Positions 1 to 11,971 are shown, counted from the first letter of the stretch. The stretch is 64,000 bases of DNA from Dermacentor variabilis (GCF_050947875.1 NC_134574.1:102829469-102893468), one strand, 5' to 3'. Translations and numbers: made by a program. The notes: generated by a model from the sequence alone, not told the origin.

Positions 1-1060
1 CTCTTTCTTCCTTGCCTACGGTTGCGCCGAAGCGGCGTTTTCTTTTTCCCCCCCTCTTTCTTCCGGGAAGTTCTCCTTCCCTTGTTTCCAGTGCCCGCTC
101 AATGTCGCATTCCTGAACCCCGAACGGAAAGGGTTACGGATAGGGTTGCGGAAACGGGTTGCGGGGAAAGAGTTAAAAAAAAAAGAAAGGCGAAAGAAAC
201 TGCCTTTTCCAACCATTTCTTTTTTAAACTGTCGCAGCTACTCCTTCTTTCCGCTCTTGAGTTCCTGTGTTATAGTCCTCATCCCGCACTTTTTTTTTTC
301 CTTCCCTCACCTCTTCACTGAGTTCACGCCCTTCTTCCAGCCCCGCATCTTCTTTCATTCCCTTCCATTCGTCACGAGTTTTTTCTTCCCGCTTTCCCTA
401 CCTCTGTGCCCCTTGCGCTTTGCAGCAGCAAAGGGCGCTCATCCTTTAAACACTGACTTCTGTAGGATTTTTTTTTTTTCTCGCGTGCTTTTGTGACGGC
501 TGAAGTCCAAGGAGGAGCTTCCGTTTCTTTTTTCTTTTTTTCTACGGGGCGGTCTCTAAAGTGTCGAGTTGATTTTTTCGCAAATGCAGGTGGAAAACAC
601 GCACACGGATAGTTCGTGCGCCGAAAAAGCGATAAAAAAAACGCGAGCTTCCTTCCATTTACTTATTTGTCAGCGTCACACTTCCCGACACGGAAGGGTT
701 GACAACAGTGGGCTGAAAACGCTTGTTTTTTTTTTTTTTACCTTTCTTTATTTGTATATCATCTAAGGCCTCCTCCTGTAACTCGTAATGAAGAGCGCTT
801 AGGATTTCCCGAACAAGAAAAGATAACTGTTGTCTTTTTTTTATTATCTTTTTCTTTTTTTTCCACGTGTCTCAGGTTCGCTCATTTTTTTTCCTTTTCT
901 TCTGCCTTTTTTGAAGCGCGTCGTATGGTTCACGAACTTGCCTAATGAAGTCGACTGCAAGTTGCTCCATGCCTACATGGCCTGTTTCCATGCTCCAGGC
1001 CTGTTTTTCAGGGTTGTAAACGCACACTTGTTCACAGATCCAATAAAAAAAGCTTCTAGC
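1..1060. other. Intergenic, pyrimidine-rich, no gene seen
   Basis: The plus strand is rich in C/T tracts and T homopolymers. Short open frames here are low-complexity by-products of this bias. I see no domain, splice structure or repeat family that I can name. Confidence 0.6.
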
Positions 1061-1154
1061 GTGCAAAACAAACAGGGACGAAGAAAAGGAGCAGCACAAG
1101 GACGAGCCCTCGTCCTTGTGTTGCTCCTTTGCTTCGTCCCTGTTTGTTTTGCAC
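1061..1154. repeat. Long palindrome (foldback), 47-bp arms
   Basis: The sequence is an almost perfect inverted repeat centred at 1107/1108. The left arm starts GTGCAAAACAAACAGGGACG and the right arm ends with its complement; only about two positions differ. There is almost no loop. It is flanked by A-rich DNA on the left and T-rich DNA on the right, which lengthens the symmetry. It resembles the palindrome at 7072-7199 in design but not in sequence. It is probably the foldback part of a mobile element. Confidence 0.85.
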
Positions 1155-1547
1155 ACAAAATTTTATTTTTTAATGAATCTGTTCCACTAGACTGACTCAC
1201 AGTTGTGTTGCTTACAGGCATCAACCAAATTGCGTCTGGTGCTTTCATTTGCTTCGAGCAATTTAGTTTTTCGTCAGTTCGCTGGACAAAAAAAAAGTGT
1301 TTTGCCTGCTGCAGAACCACATCGCTTAAACTTAAGAGTAGGGTGTTTACACCAGATGTTGCTTCGTTTTGTTTTATTACCTAGGACTTCTGTTTTGTTG
1401 CTTATATATTACCGTTTATTTTTTAACGTTCTTCTATACGCGCGACTTGCCATGATTTCCTTTTTTTTTGTTCTTATTGCCGTACTCTATTTTTTGTAAT
1501 TGTTTTACTTTAGTTTTTTTGTTTTTGATCTGCCTTTTTAGCAGTCG
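1155..1547. other. T-rich intergenic stretch
   Basis: Strongly T-rich with several homopolymer runs. I see no gene or recognised repeat. Confidence 0.6.
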
Positions 1548-1680
1548 TGGTAGCTCCGTGACCGTGACGTTGTCTGGCTGAGAACAGGGCCCAGGGTTCG
1601 AGTCGCGGCCGCGTTGGCTGCATTCCGACGAGGGCGGAAAGCGAGAAATTCCGAAATTATACCTGAGGTCTCCAAGTTAT
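1548..1680 (+). repeat. Diverged tRNA-derived SINE fragment (Ruka-like head)
   Basis: CGTGGTAGCTCCGTGACC followed by a B-box-like GGGTTCGAGTCGCGGCCGCG resembles the tRNA-like head of the much better Ruka copies at 25317 and 26928. The body (AGGGCGGAAAGCGAG) is only weakly similar. It is probably an old or related copy. Confidence 0.5.
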
Positions 1681-2880
1681 GTACAGAGTCCCTCCTAATC
1701 AAATGTACAGCTACCGGAAGTTAAACATCAAAGAGTAATCATTTAATTTGGTGGTTTTTCCTTCCCGTTATGTTCTTTTTTTTTCCTGTTCCCTCCTCCT
1801 TCCTACGAAAGCAGGCAAGCATTCTGCCCCTGCCGGAGTCTGTTGCCAGCCTGCTCCACGCTTATCCTTTATCCTCTGTCAAATGTATACATGTTTCTGT
1901 TTTTCTTTTTAACTGATATCAATAATTTGACTGTACAGTCTAAATGTAACTTTATCACGATCCTAATTGATAATTTTCACAATTCACAAAGCGCTCATTT
2001 CGTTTTGCACCAACAAAAACGGGAGCAGGACATGATGCGAGCTTTGTCTTAACGACTTAATGACATACAAAAAAAAGAAAGAAAAAAAACACGAAATAAA
2101 GTTATTCTGTCTCAGCGCAGTGCTAATTGCATGCTGGCATATTGCCACGCAAGTGTCGAGCGTTATACCGATCGAATTCGATGGACTAGCTTCCAACGAA
2201 CTCTTGTTTTTTTTTTTTTTCGTACGTTGCACGTCGACGCCTAATCACGAGCATTATGTCTCGCACGGCCTGCCTAATACGCGTCAATGCTCTTTAAATG
2301 CCGGTTCGCGAGGTGCTCGTAATGACAGCGTGCAATTACTTCGTCGTCTCCCATCGCTTATCCAGCACTAGAGATAAAAAAAGAAGCTCCCGAGCACGTC
2401 AGCAGACTCGTCCAGGGTGACACGTGTGTATACGCATCCGTTGTGTACGACGACAATGCACATGCATTAATAACGAGGCGACGGCGAAACTAGCCATGAA
2501 CACGGACAGGTGTATTGAACAACGCACCTCACCTGTAATTATGTTTGAGTTCGCACGCATAGTGACCCACTTCCTCTGCGGCGTTTTTTGTTCTCCTTTT
2601 CCCTCTTTTATATTTTTTTGTCTGTCTCCCCTAAAAGACTATGCCAATGGATGTCGCCTTGGGCGGGGGGGGGGGGGGGTTCGACTTGCGAACCGGTGGC
2701 TTACCCCCGAATTCAGAAGTGCATCTTAAGTTGAAGCCCACGCTTGACTCGATTTAAACGACGCCTGTCGTGAATGCACCGAAGGAAACGCAATGAGCGT
2801 CTTGGGCACGTTCACACGCGGCGTCATTTATATCAAAGCATGCATGGGCTTCAAGTTAAGATGCATTTCCGAGTAAAAAA
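1681..2880. other. Intergenic, no gene seen
   Basis: AT-rich with homopolymers and one long G run near 2667-2680. No domain-like open frame and no recognised repeat. Confidence 0.6.
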
Positions 2881-3115
2881 TTAAATTGTGGGGTTTTACG
2901 TGCCGAAACCAAGATCTCATTATGAGGCCCGCCGTAGTGGGGGACTCCGGAAATTTGGACCACCTGGGGTTCTTTAACGTGCGCCTAAACCTAAGAACGA
3001 CGGGTGTTTTCACATTTCGCCCACATCGAAATGTAGCCGCCGTGGCCGTGGATTCGATCCCGCAACCTCGTGCTTAGCAGCCCGACACCATAGCCACTAA
3101 AAAACCATGGCGGGT
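2881..3115 (-). mobile_element. Ruka-type tRNA-derived SINE
   Basis: Near full-length copy on the minus strand. On the plus strand it begins with the complement of the A/T tail (TTAAATTGTGGGGTTTTACG) and ends with the tRNA-like head (ATAGCCACTAAAAAACCATG). The inverse B box GATTCGATCCCGC lies at about 3052-3064. The family is known from ixodid ticks; identity rests on recall of the family and on comparison with the other copies in this window. Confidence 0.85.
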
Positions 3116-3117
3116 GG

Positions 3118-3155
3118 ATTTCTGAGTACGGGGGTTACTCGCCCGTATTCAGAAA
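3118..3155. repeat. Inverted repeat, 14-bp stem
   Basis: TTTCTGAGTACGGG pairs with CCCGTATTCAGAAA across a 10-nt or shorter loop, with one mismatch. It lies just beyond the head of the Ruka copy at 2881-3115. Confidence 0.75.
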
Positions 3156-3177
3156 TGCAGGGGGAGTAACCCCGCGT

Positions 3178-3209
3178 TTTGTACAATATGTGAGTACATA
3201 TTGTACAAA
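3178..3209. repeat. Perfect hairpin, 13-bp stem and 6-nt loop
   Basis: TTTGTACAATATG and CATATTGTACAAA are exact complements separated by TGAGTA. No T run follows that would suggest Pol III termination. It is probably a remnant of a small inverted-repeat element. Confidence 0.8.
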
Positions 3210-4320
3210 AATCGCCATGTTCCGCATCAGCGCCTTCTCCTGCGCACTTGAAGCAGGAGTATACACACCCTACGTTTCTCTCTCTGTTGCCGCAAGAGCA
3301 GAAGGGACATTCCGTACTGTCTCTCTCACAAGAACAGAGTACAAAGAGCATTTCACTCTCTCGTTGCTTAAGGAGTGAACAATGCATTTGGCTCCACCTG
3401 GCATTTTGCAAGAGTAAAAAACAGTGTCTCGAAGTGTAAATCGGCACCTTTACTCCTGCGATACCCTCCAGAGCGTGTAGCAAACTCCTCATCTACTAAC
3501 GAGACAATAGAACACGCGCACAAAAGTACGTAACCACTGATCAAAGCTTACGTCGTTATCCAACGCGTAAATAAGCGCTGCATTTTCTCAACGTCCGCCG
3601 GTGTTCCATTTGCAAAACAAGGGGAACCGGGCCCGTATACACTCTGAAGAAGGTTCTTATATATACACTACACAACTGTCGGCACGTTAGACACATTATT
3701 GGTGAAGGCGGCCGACCGTTGCCGACGAATACATACGGACGAAAAGCTTCCTGAATACGGCTCCGTATGTGCTTCAAAAAAAAAGAAAATTCTACCCTGC
3801 ACAAAACGGGCCATGGCGTGAGAAAAACAGTACAGGCCGACGATCACTACTTCCTTCCTTATTTATTTATCCTTCTTCTCAATTAAGTACGGCATTGACT
3901 GTATATATGTCGCCTTGCTTTTACGAAAGAAAAAAAAAATAGAGGTCGGGCGACACGGCTTCAACTTTCGACGAAGCTCGACACCCTCCCCCTTACCCTC
4001 CCCCACCGTCCCCACAGCTCAGGAAACGAGCTGGGCCGCTGCCGTGTAATCTCGTATCGAGCCGCGCCGCGCGTCAGAAAAACAGGGGCCGGACTCCATG
4101 GGCGGGAAAAGCGCCGGGCGTGGCACACACGCGCACGCATCGCGGACGCGCTGACGCGCGCCAACGCGTTCGCGCGCCGGCGTTGCGATCAATGCCGAGT
4201 GGGCCGCGCGCTTTGTTGACACAGAACGAGCTGTGCTGCCGCCACTGTACTTTCCAAGTGCGCTCGAGCGCTTACGCGAGCTTTCCTCCTAACGAGCTTC
4301 GTATACGGAGCGATATATGG
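3210..4320. other. Intergenic; CpG-rich block near 3960-4270
   Basis: No gene recognised. The part from about 3960 to 4270 is rich in CG dinucleotides (many CGCG and GCGC) compared with its surroundings, and precedes the TATA-like motif at 4324. Confidence 0.5.
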
Positions 4321-4323
4321 AAC

Positions 4324-4331
4324 TATATAAA
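4324..4331 (+). promoter_or_regulatory. Candidate TATA box
   Basis: TATATAAA follows the CpG-rich block. A TCAGT initiator-like word lies at 4371, about 49 bp downstream, which is further than the usual 30 bp, so the pairing is doubtful. No coding frame downstream supports a gene. Confidence 0.25.
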
Positions 4332-4780
4332 GGGAGCCGCAAACACCTCGATCGATTCTTCAAACGGGTGTCAGTCACTCGTTGCCACCTTTCACTCAGT
4401 TACTTGCATTACTTTATATTTATTTGTCTATTGTGTTTTTCTCTCTATCTTTTCTTTGCACGAGCATGTGTGAATTGTTTGAGAGAGAGGGATAAGTCAT
4501 GAGTGAAAGGCAGGTGAATTGTTTGCGCTCTTGTTGCAGAAAGCGGCCCTCTTTGAGGGGGAAAAAAACAGAGGGAGCGGGTGCCAGCGTGGGCGACGAA
4601 TGCGTAAAGACGTTGACTTTGTTCGCAGACGTCCTTTGTGTTCGCGTTCGTTCGTAACCGCCGCGTTGCATGGAGATCGAAGTCGGGCTATAAAGACGCC
4701 GACGAAGCGAGCGGCCTGCATGCGTTATGTAGCCTTTGCTCGGATGTAGACACGGAGTGAGCGAGGAAGAAGAAAACAAA

Positions 4781-4860
4781 TGAGAAAGGTAGGGAGGTTA
4801 GTTCCAGCGGAAAAATGCAGTTTGCTACACCCATATCAAGCTGACTTGCTGTATGTACAA
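4781..4860 (-). mobile_element. Degraded LINE 3' tail fragment
   Basis: Contains GAGAAAGGTAGGGAGGTTAG followed by a GTTTGCTACACCC-like word. This matches, in diverged form, the 3' tail shared by copies at 14452, 32849 and 59175, where the same phrase precedes decayed reverse-transcriptase C-termini. Confidence 0.45.
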
Positions 4861-5798
4861 CATGTACTTTTTTTGTAGGCACTCGCCGATGCCGCCTACT
4901 TGCTGTGGCGAATTTTGGTTTTCGTACTCAACTTTTCTTTTTTTTGTTATAATTATTGTATATATGTTCGTGTTTATAGTTTCTACTTCTAATAAGCTTC
5001 GTATTTTCTGTTTGTGGTTATTGTTGTTCAAGCTTGGCGTTGTTTTGTAGTTGCCGTTTCTTCCCGTTAGTTGACTCGCTTTCATGTTTACATACTCCCC
5101 AACTTCGTATGTAACAATCCCAGAAAGGGAGGACGGGGGCAAGGGGTGATCTTAGGTGCTTTAAATAAATAAATAAATAGAGTGGGAGACGGTGTGGTAG
5201 GAAGATAAGAAATATAGTCAGGGTAGACATCTCTTCTAGTGGGGATGGACGCACGCTCGGCTGAAATTAGTGCGGGAAACAACGGCAATATAAAAGGATA
5301 AGCCTTATTGAAAAAATTACACATGCCCAATAATTCCCATGTCCAATAAACCGATATGAAACATCTGGGATATCATATTAGAACCCGTTTTTCCCATATA
5401 TGTCATATGATGTTATTGGATATGGAAGTTATGAGGCATACGGGTTTCTTCTTTTTTTTTCCAGTAGGAAAAATACGAGCGCATTATAACACGTGAACTT
5501 TAGTAAGAGACTTTTTCTTAGTAGTGCTTGTGTAATGCTCACGGTTGCAATCGTTCATTCAGTCGAATTAAATTTATCCGTAAGCGCACAGATAAAAAAA
5601 AATAGCGGGTGAACTTCCCAAGGCTTTCCATGTATGAAAAGGCAGCATCATGCTTGCGTATCTGAACCATCTCTCTCTTTGCCAGGATGTGATATGCATA
5701 TCGTTTCGCTGCTTTATACCACGACTTCTCCTAATGGTACGCGTGTGGGGGTGCATTTCTTTCTTTACGTGCATTTGTGCAGTCACTACATTTCATTT

Positions 5799-5829
<31 letters not shown>

Positions 5830-7016
5830 TACATACTGCAGCCTCAATGAGGCTATTGTAGGAGTGGGGTGAACAACAAACATACAACATTTATAAACAA
5901 GTTTCTCTGAATTGTTTCAGTGGTAGCGAACGGATGTTACCCGGTAAAGAATTCCAGACTTCAATTGTTGATGAAAACAAAACTGTCTTTAAAGGAATCA
6001 GTGCGCGCAGAAAAGGTTGAGATATTTAGAGCATGGTGACTCCTCGTACATGAGGGTTTGGAAAAAGTCAAATAGTTATCTAAAGAGGAGAGGCGAGTAG
6101 AATTGATTAGCGTGTGAAGGAATTTTAGGCATTCAAGTTTGCGACGCTCTGCAAGAGGAGTTTCAAATCAGAATTTATTTCAAATACATTTTTTTGACAG
6201 ATCTTGTTTGTTGGTCAATCTAAGCACATCGTGCTTATTAGAAGACCAAGCAGCAGGTGGTGCAGCTTTCAATAGAGATACGAAGTGAGGAAGGAGAGAT
6301 ATGAAGTGAAGATAGGAGTGAGACCAAGTAGGGGAAGGAAGTTAGCCGGCGAAAATTCATTGTCATATCTCGCACAAACAAAAAGCACTGCCTTTTTTTC
6401 TTGTGCACTGATTCCAGTTTTTTGACGTCACAGTGTTTGTATGGATACCATACAACGCAGCCATATTCGAGTATGGGGCGAATGAGGGTTTTATATGTTT
6501 AGTTTCTTGAGGAGCTAGACGAAGCGTGCGATGTAAGTAACCTAGTCTTTTAAAGGCATCGTTACACGCGACATCATTGTGTGTCGACCATGACAAAAAG
6601 TCGTTAGGCAGCGCTGGCCCTGTTCCCTTGTCTTTTTGTGTTGCTCGTCACCGTTTACCGCGCTGAAAACAGGCAGGCACCGAGCACAGGTATACCTGCC
6701 CATTGTGCCTCCCCCCCCCCCGACCCCCGCCTCTTGGCTGTGCCCCTGAAAACACATACCCACAGGCTAAAACCAGAAAAACCTCCAATTTTGGTTTGCA
6801 CTTCGGCACAGCTTAATCTTGAACTGTGTGTGGTTCATAAACACAAACAACTACCCGAAATTACCCGCTGAATAGACTGAAAACGGACACTATTCTACGC
6901 ATCGCATTTCGGGCGTGCAGCATTTAATTAACCGCCCCAGCTTTTCCCTAAAAACTCCGCGTCACATAGGCTCCAACGTGCGAGTTTTTCCTGCATAATT
7001 ATTTGACGCAAATCAG
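4861..7016. other. Intergenic, AT-rich, no gene seen
   Basis: Contains (TAAA)n at about 5164-5180 and (ATTT)n at 5795-5826. AT-rich words near 5340-5430 show weak inverted symmetry. Nothing codes convincingly. Confidence 0.6.
5795..5826. repeat. (ATTT)n microsatellite
   Basis: About eight tandem TTTA units. Confidence 0.9.
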
Positions 7017-7062
7017 CTTAGAACGACAGAAAGCTGAGTTAGTTGGTAAGGTTTCATTATGC
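7017..7062 (+). repeat. Dispersed repeat head (TAGTTGGT family)
   Basis: TTAGAACGACAGAAAGCTGA followed by TTAGTTGGTAAGGTTTCATT recurs nearly unchanged at 35113-35162. A shorter form (GCTAGTTGGTGAACGTTCAT) occurs at about 55001-55020. In this copy and the one near 55 kb the head runs straight into a long inverted repeat. Confidence 0.75.
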
Positions 7063-7071
7063 AAAAAAAAA

Positions 7072-7199
7072 AAAAAAAGATGTGAGGCGTGCAGGCAGGA
7101 CACAAGAGTTAGAGAAGTGGACAACACGAACGCCGCGGCGTTCGTGTTGTCCACTTCTCTATTCTTGTGTCCTGCCTGCACGCCTCACCTCTTTTTTGC
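7072..7199. repeat. Long palindrome (foldback), about 64-bp arms
   Basis: Nearly perfect inverted repeat centred at 7135/7136 (CGCCGCGGCG). The left arm includes GTGAGGCGTGCAGGCAGGAC and the right arm ends with its complement before CTTTTTTGC. Only a few positions differ, such as GAGTTAGAG against CTCTATTC. It directly follows the TAGTTGGT head, so head and foldback are probably one mobile unit. Confidence 0.9.
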
Positions 7200-8342
7200 A
7201 AATCAGCGATTTCCCCGCTCGACCGTACATACATTATATCTCTGCCCTCTGCGATAACGACGCAAACGCTCCGCTGGCGTGGCTGTCGCAAATAGGTTGG
7301 CCTGTTTGCCCGCGGCAAACTAATCGCCCCCATTCGAGAAGCTCGGGCCCCCCTGCGTCGATAAACTATGCGGGCGAGAACGTTGTCATCGCGCAGGCCA
7401 TGCAGCGGCCACCGCCTAACAGCAACGTTGACGACATCCGTTTCTCAACTCGCGCTCGCGTTTACTATCGCCTCGGACAGGAAAACACATCCGGCGTCGC
7501 GACGCTGTTCGCTCATTTCTCGTGACGGATAAGCGCCTGTTGACTTTCCCACGACCATCGTGTGCTTAAACCCGAAATAAGACGTGCCAACAGTGAGGCG
7601 AACGCGAAAACATCTTGCGAGAAGAAAATAAAAGTAAAGAAAAGCCACGGTGGTGGGCTTGTTGCTCGCTGGTCTCTGGATAGGGCTAAAGAACGCGTGC
7701 AAGAAAACACGTGCTCTCTGGTATTTGTTGTGTGCATGTCGTTTTATGACGTATTGATTTTACCACGCACACGCACGCAGGGTGTCTCAACTATCTCATG
7801 CACCAAGATTTATAACATGCAAACGCCACGTAGCTCGATAGAACCATGGTAATGTCGTTTGCCGTCGCTTGGAGGTACTCAGATTGTTATCTCGCATTCC
7901 GTCGAATTACATAATCAGTATCAATCAACTAATTAATTATTGCTCATCCGATTCCTCAAATATTTTAATTAGATAAAAAACTGTGAAGGAGAAAATTGTA
8001 GAGCAACACGAAAGAAACTGACTCGCCATCCCGACCCTACGAAAATGGATGGCCAGAGAAGCTGTTAGAAAACCACTGAAATGTCGTCGATGGGGATATG
8101 AGATGTTTTATTGTTCTGCCTAGTCTTAGCGCGACACCGTTGTTGAGCATGACGATTTTGCGCTCTTCGACGCTCATCGTACTCACGCCGCTCTTCGGGA
8201 ATCTAAACAGTGCGCGGTCTACCCATAGCGGTCTTGCAATGAACTGAATGAGTTGCTAGGCAGGTATCCCCTTTATATATGACGTTTTGTGACGTCACTC
8301 ACTGATTCGTATTCTGCTGTTGCCCCTTTCCCACCGGAGCAG
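7200..8342. other. Intergenic; possible old MITE at about 7900-8010
   Basis: No gene recognised. Around 7900-8010 the words AATTACATAATCAG, CTAATTAATTATTGC and AAAATTGTAGAGCAACACG resemble the complement of the element at 47510-47710. A CRE-like TGACGTCA lies near 8290. Confidence 0.4.
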
Positions 8343-8795
8343 CTTGACTGACTGAATAAACTTTATTGAAACCAGCAAGAGATGGTGGCTGGGCCTAGGC
8401 CTCCCACGTGGGGACGTCGGGGTGTTGCCTCTTCGCCGCCTCGCAGGCCTGCTGGGTCACCCAGAGTTGGTCGTCAAGGTTGGGGCTACGCAGGGCAGCG
8501 TGCCATCTCGACGAGAGGGTCGTGGGGTTAGTGTCGGGGTATTGGTGTGTACAGTCCCAAAGCATGTGTGGAAGTGTGGCTGGCTGTGTCTTGCAGATAT
8601 GGCACGTGGGATTGGGGTAAATGTCTGGGTAGATCTTGTTATTAAGTTGTAACGAGGGGTAAGTATTGGTTTGTAGCAGGCGGAAAGCTGTAGCCTGCGC
8701 TCGGGATAGTTTGTTGTGTGGGTTATGTAAGCGTAATTTTCAGCGGGAAACACACGGCGGGCAAAAGGAACGTGCCTCGCATTGTTCGCAGGGGC
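8343..8795 (-). pseudogene. Non-LTR retrotransposon (LINE) ORF2 C-terminus and 3' end, decayed
   Basis: Read on the minus strand, one frame gives KLSRAQATAFRLLQTNTYP and then a zinc-knuckle-like CHIC...HMLWDC signature. A second frame ends QQACEAAKRQHPDVPTWEA followed by a stop near 8396. The signature and the VPTWE-type ending are typical of the C-termini of I/Jockey/R1-like LINE polyproteins in ticks. A sense AATAAA lies at about 8360-8366, just before the 3' end. The change of frame and the missing upstream reverse transcriptase show a 5'-truncated, frameshifted copy. Confidence 0.8.
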
Positions 8796-9902
8796 CTTAT
8801 CATCCGTCACGCGGTTTTGACGCTTGTTCTGTGCGCTTATTTATTGAAATGAATACTGAGCTGGGTGTGTTGTATGCCTAATTCTAAAGGAGGAGCGTAA
8901 ACCTTATTTTCAAATCAATAGGATTCGAGTCCGGCGTCTTTTTAGTGGGTCTGGGCACCCGCCGCGGACGCGGTTCCGAGACCTTGTCTCGGAGCGGCTT
9001 CCTCGGCTCGCTGGACGGCCCGGAGTTGTGCTGTCAGGTTCAAGCTGAGCAGTGCGGTCTTCCAGCGCGAGCGGAGGCTGATATGCACTTTGTATTTTTT
9101 TTTTTCTGAGGGACACGGGAAATCCCGACCAACTAGATGCTAACAGCTTCGCTGTAGCAATTTTCTGTCGCTCAATACGTGCTACATAAAAGTGTTTTTC
9201 CGAGCCTGAAAGACGCCCACGAATTCACGCAGAATGCCTCGAGCGGCCAGTCGCGCGGCAATTTTGCTTCTGCCACTTAAAGAATTTTTTTTTTGTAACT
9301 ACTAGAATAGTTCTGACACCTTACAAGTCAGTGGCACGAAATTTTGAAATTTTCTAACAAGTTTAACGTTTGTAATTAGCTCACACCTTTGTGATTATCT
9401 GTAACATCTGACATACAACTACATTTTCAAGTTCTTTGTACTTTTTTTTTGTGAACGAGAGTAGCCGGCACTGTTCTAAAGCCGGCAGTTTGTTCTAAAG
9501 TGGTCTTATTTATTCATATCAATAAATAAGCACGGGCAAATGAGGATGATGATGACAATGGTAACTATGGTGGTAATTATAATGATAACCTCTCAGTAAC
9601 TATGGTATATGCTACAGCGGTGTATCACCGAGGAATCGGGCGGCGTGCACAAAGTGAATTTGCGAAATCTTAAGTTTTATATGAATGTACGAAGCTCTGA
9701 AAGAAGAGAGGAAAACAAACATTAAATTGAGAACACTCAAACTGGTCAGGAGTTGAAGGGGAAAAAAAGAAAATACCAAGAAAATTATAGTCGTGATAAT
9801 GACGAGCAATTATAGAATTACAGAATCGAGAATGAAACTCTACGTCGCAGTCTCAGCATTCCTGCGACTGTGTTCAGGAAGCCCAGGGATGGAGTCAACG
9901 AA
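8796..9902. other. Intergenic, no gene seen
   Basis: AT-rich with homopolymers. The stretch 9140-9420 looks like dispersed repeat DNA but I cannot name a family. Confidence 0.5.
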
Positions 9903-10495
9903 ACATACATACATACATACATACATACATACATACATACATACATACATACATACATACATACATACATACATACATACATACATACATACATACATAC
10001 ATACATACATACATACATACATACATACATACATACATACATACATACATACATACATACATACATACATACATACATACATACATACATACATACATAC
10101 ATACATACATACATACATACATACATACATACATACATACATACATACATACATACATACATACATACATACATACATACATACATACATACATACATAC
10201 ATACATACATACATACATACATACATACATACATACATACATACATACATACATACATACATACATACATACATACATACATACATACATACATACATAC
10301 ATACATACATACATACATACATACATACATACATACATACATACATACATACATACATACATACATACATACATACATACATACATACATACATACATAC
10401 ATACATACATACATACATACATACATACATACATACATACATACATACATACATACATACATACATACATACATACATACATACATACATACATA
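9903..10495. repeat. (ACAT)n microsatellite, 593 bp
   Basis: About 148 uninterrupted tandem units with no visible variant. Both strands are open in several frames only because the unit lacks stop codons in those frames; the Tyr-Ile-His-Thr and Met-Tyr-Val-Cys peptides are not genes. Confidence 0.99.
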
Positions 10496-11691
10496 GACGA
10501 ATTGTCAACTTAGTGTGTCAAACTCCTGCACAAAGGTGACACATGTGCAGGCACTGAGAAAATGAGACGCCTAGGCAACTGTACCACGTTGTCTGAATAA
10601 ACTCTTTGAATCTTTGAAAAAAATCTTTGATCAATTCCAGAGGCTGGTTAATGTCGCGCTCGTATAGTGATTGCGTGTAGGCGCGTTTGCCGTAGTTTCG
10701 GTACAACAGGCGGTTTCCGCTTCGCCGTTCGAAGCACCCAGATGCTCGCGCACTGCTCTAGAAATGTGACGCCCATCGCCGAATCAATAACGCGCGTGAG
10801 GCCACGACGCGCCACAGGCTCGAACTCCGGGCTAAGCGACGCCCGTTTGACTTAGTTCCTCGTGTTCAAGCGAAGCGGCCGTCGACAGTCCAAGGGGGGA
10901 AGGCGAAGTTTCGAACGACGACAGTCGGTGACGCATCAACTATGCATTAGGGGGCGTGTTATGCGATGGGAACGACACACACTGCCAGCGAGTTCGATTC
11001 AGCGTATTTGTTTATTCGAGCCACGTCGTGAGAGCAGGACCGCTTCTATTCCGCGGTGAAGGGGCACTAAGAAGAAACGCCGCACCGATTTAGACTGATA
11101 AAAAAATGCTATTTCAAAAATATATTTCGCAAATATCGTGGTAACGTGTTCTTTATTAGAAGAGAAAATGAAGTTCAAAGTTCCATGCGTTAAATTTCTC
11201 GCCGAAACTCCAAGGCCAGTAAGTACGTGTTACGTCAAATATTTCTAAGCTCTTTTTTTTGTGTGTGTGTGTGCGTGTGTGTGTGGGCGCTCGCGTCAGG
11301 ATGGTTAGTCGGGCTACAGTTGCTTGGTATTGGTTTTTGAATGGTCTTAAAGCGGAAGCACACACGCCCAGAAAAAAAGTGAGAAAACAGCACGGTATTG
11401 TCTTATCGAAGCTTGATAGCCCGATTCTTAAGTGGTTCACTTAGCACGAAATGCAGTTCCTTTTTTAAACCCGGTGTAAGCACCTAACCAGACCAAACTA
11501 TATAGACGCTGTTAAACTTCATGACGTCACAACGGGCTGTTGCGAAAACTTGAGCGAGAGGTCGCCACCCGTCGCTTGACTTTGGTTCTTTCCTGGCCTA
11601 TATTTCGCCTAAAATATCGCGGTAAGTTGTAGAAGCGTAATTTGGCACTAGAGCTGTGGTTTCTAATCCTCCTGAGTGTGCTTTAACAAAT
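10496..11691. other. Intergenic; possible LINE tail at about 10590
   Basis: GAATAAACTCTTTGAATCTT followed by TGAAAAAAATC looks like a retrotransposon 3' end with a poly(A) signal and short tail repeats, but no coding remnant is visible. The rest is unassigned. A GT-rich run lies at 11260-11285. Confidence 0.4.
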
Positions 11692-11918
11692 ATTAAATTA
11701 TGGAATCTCACGTGCCAAAACCAAGAACTGGTTGCGAGGCACACCGTTAATGTACAGGAGTCCGGTACAATTTTGACCACTCAGCGTATATTTAACGTGA
11801 ACCTAAATCCAAGACCCCAGCGTTTCCTCATTGCGCCGCCATCTGAATGCGGCCGCCGCGACCGGGATTCGCACCCGCGGCCCCGTGCTCTGCAGCGCAA
11901 TGTCATAGCTGCTGGGAT
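11692..11918 (-). mobile_element. Ruka-type SINE, diverged
   Basis: Plus-strand order is the A/T tail complement (ATTAAATTATGGAATCTCAC), the body (TTTAACGTGAACCTAAATCC), then GCGGCCGCCGCGACCGGGAT and the tRNA-like head. More diverged than the copies at 25317, 26928 and 40955. Confidence 0.8.
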
Positions 11919-11969
11919 GCCTTTGATGAACCGACAGATGTTGTCGCTATTCTTGTTTCCATCGGCCTG

Positions 11970-11971
<2 letters not shown>

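Noticed and set aside
4324..4375. Complete TATA-initiator promoter
   Set aside because: The spacing of about 49 bp is too long and no gene follows; kept only as a low-confidence TATA word.
9793..10539. Open frames of 200-250 residues on both strands
   Set aside because: They are only the translation of the (ACAT)n microsatellite.
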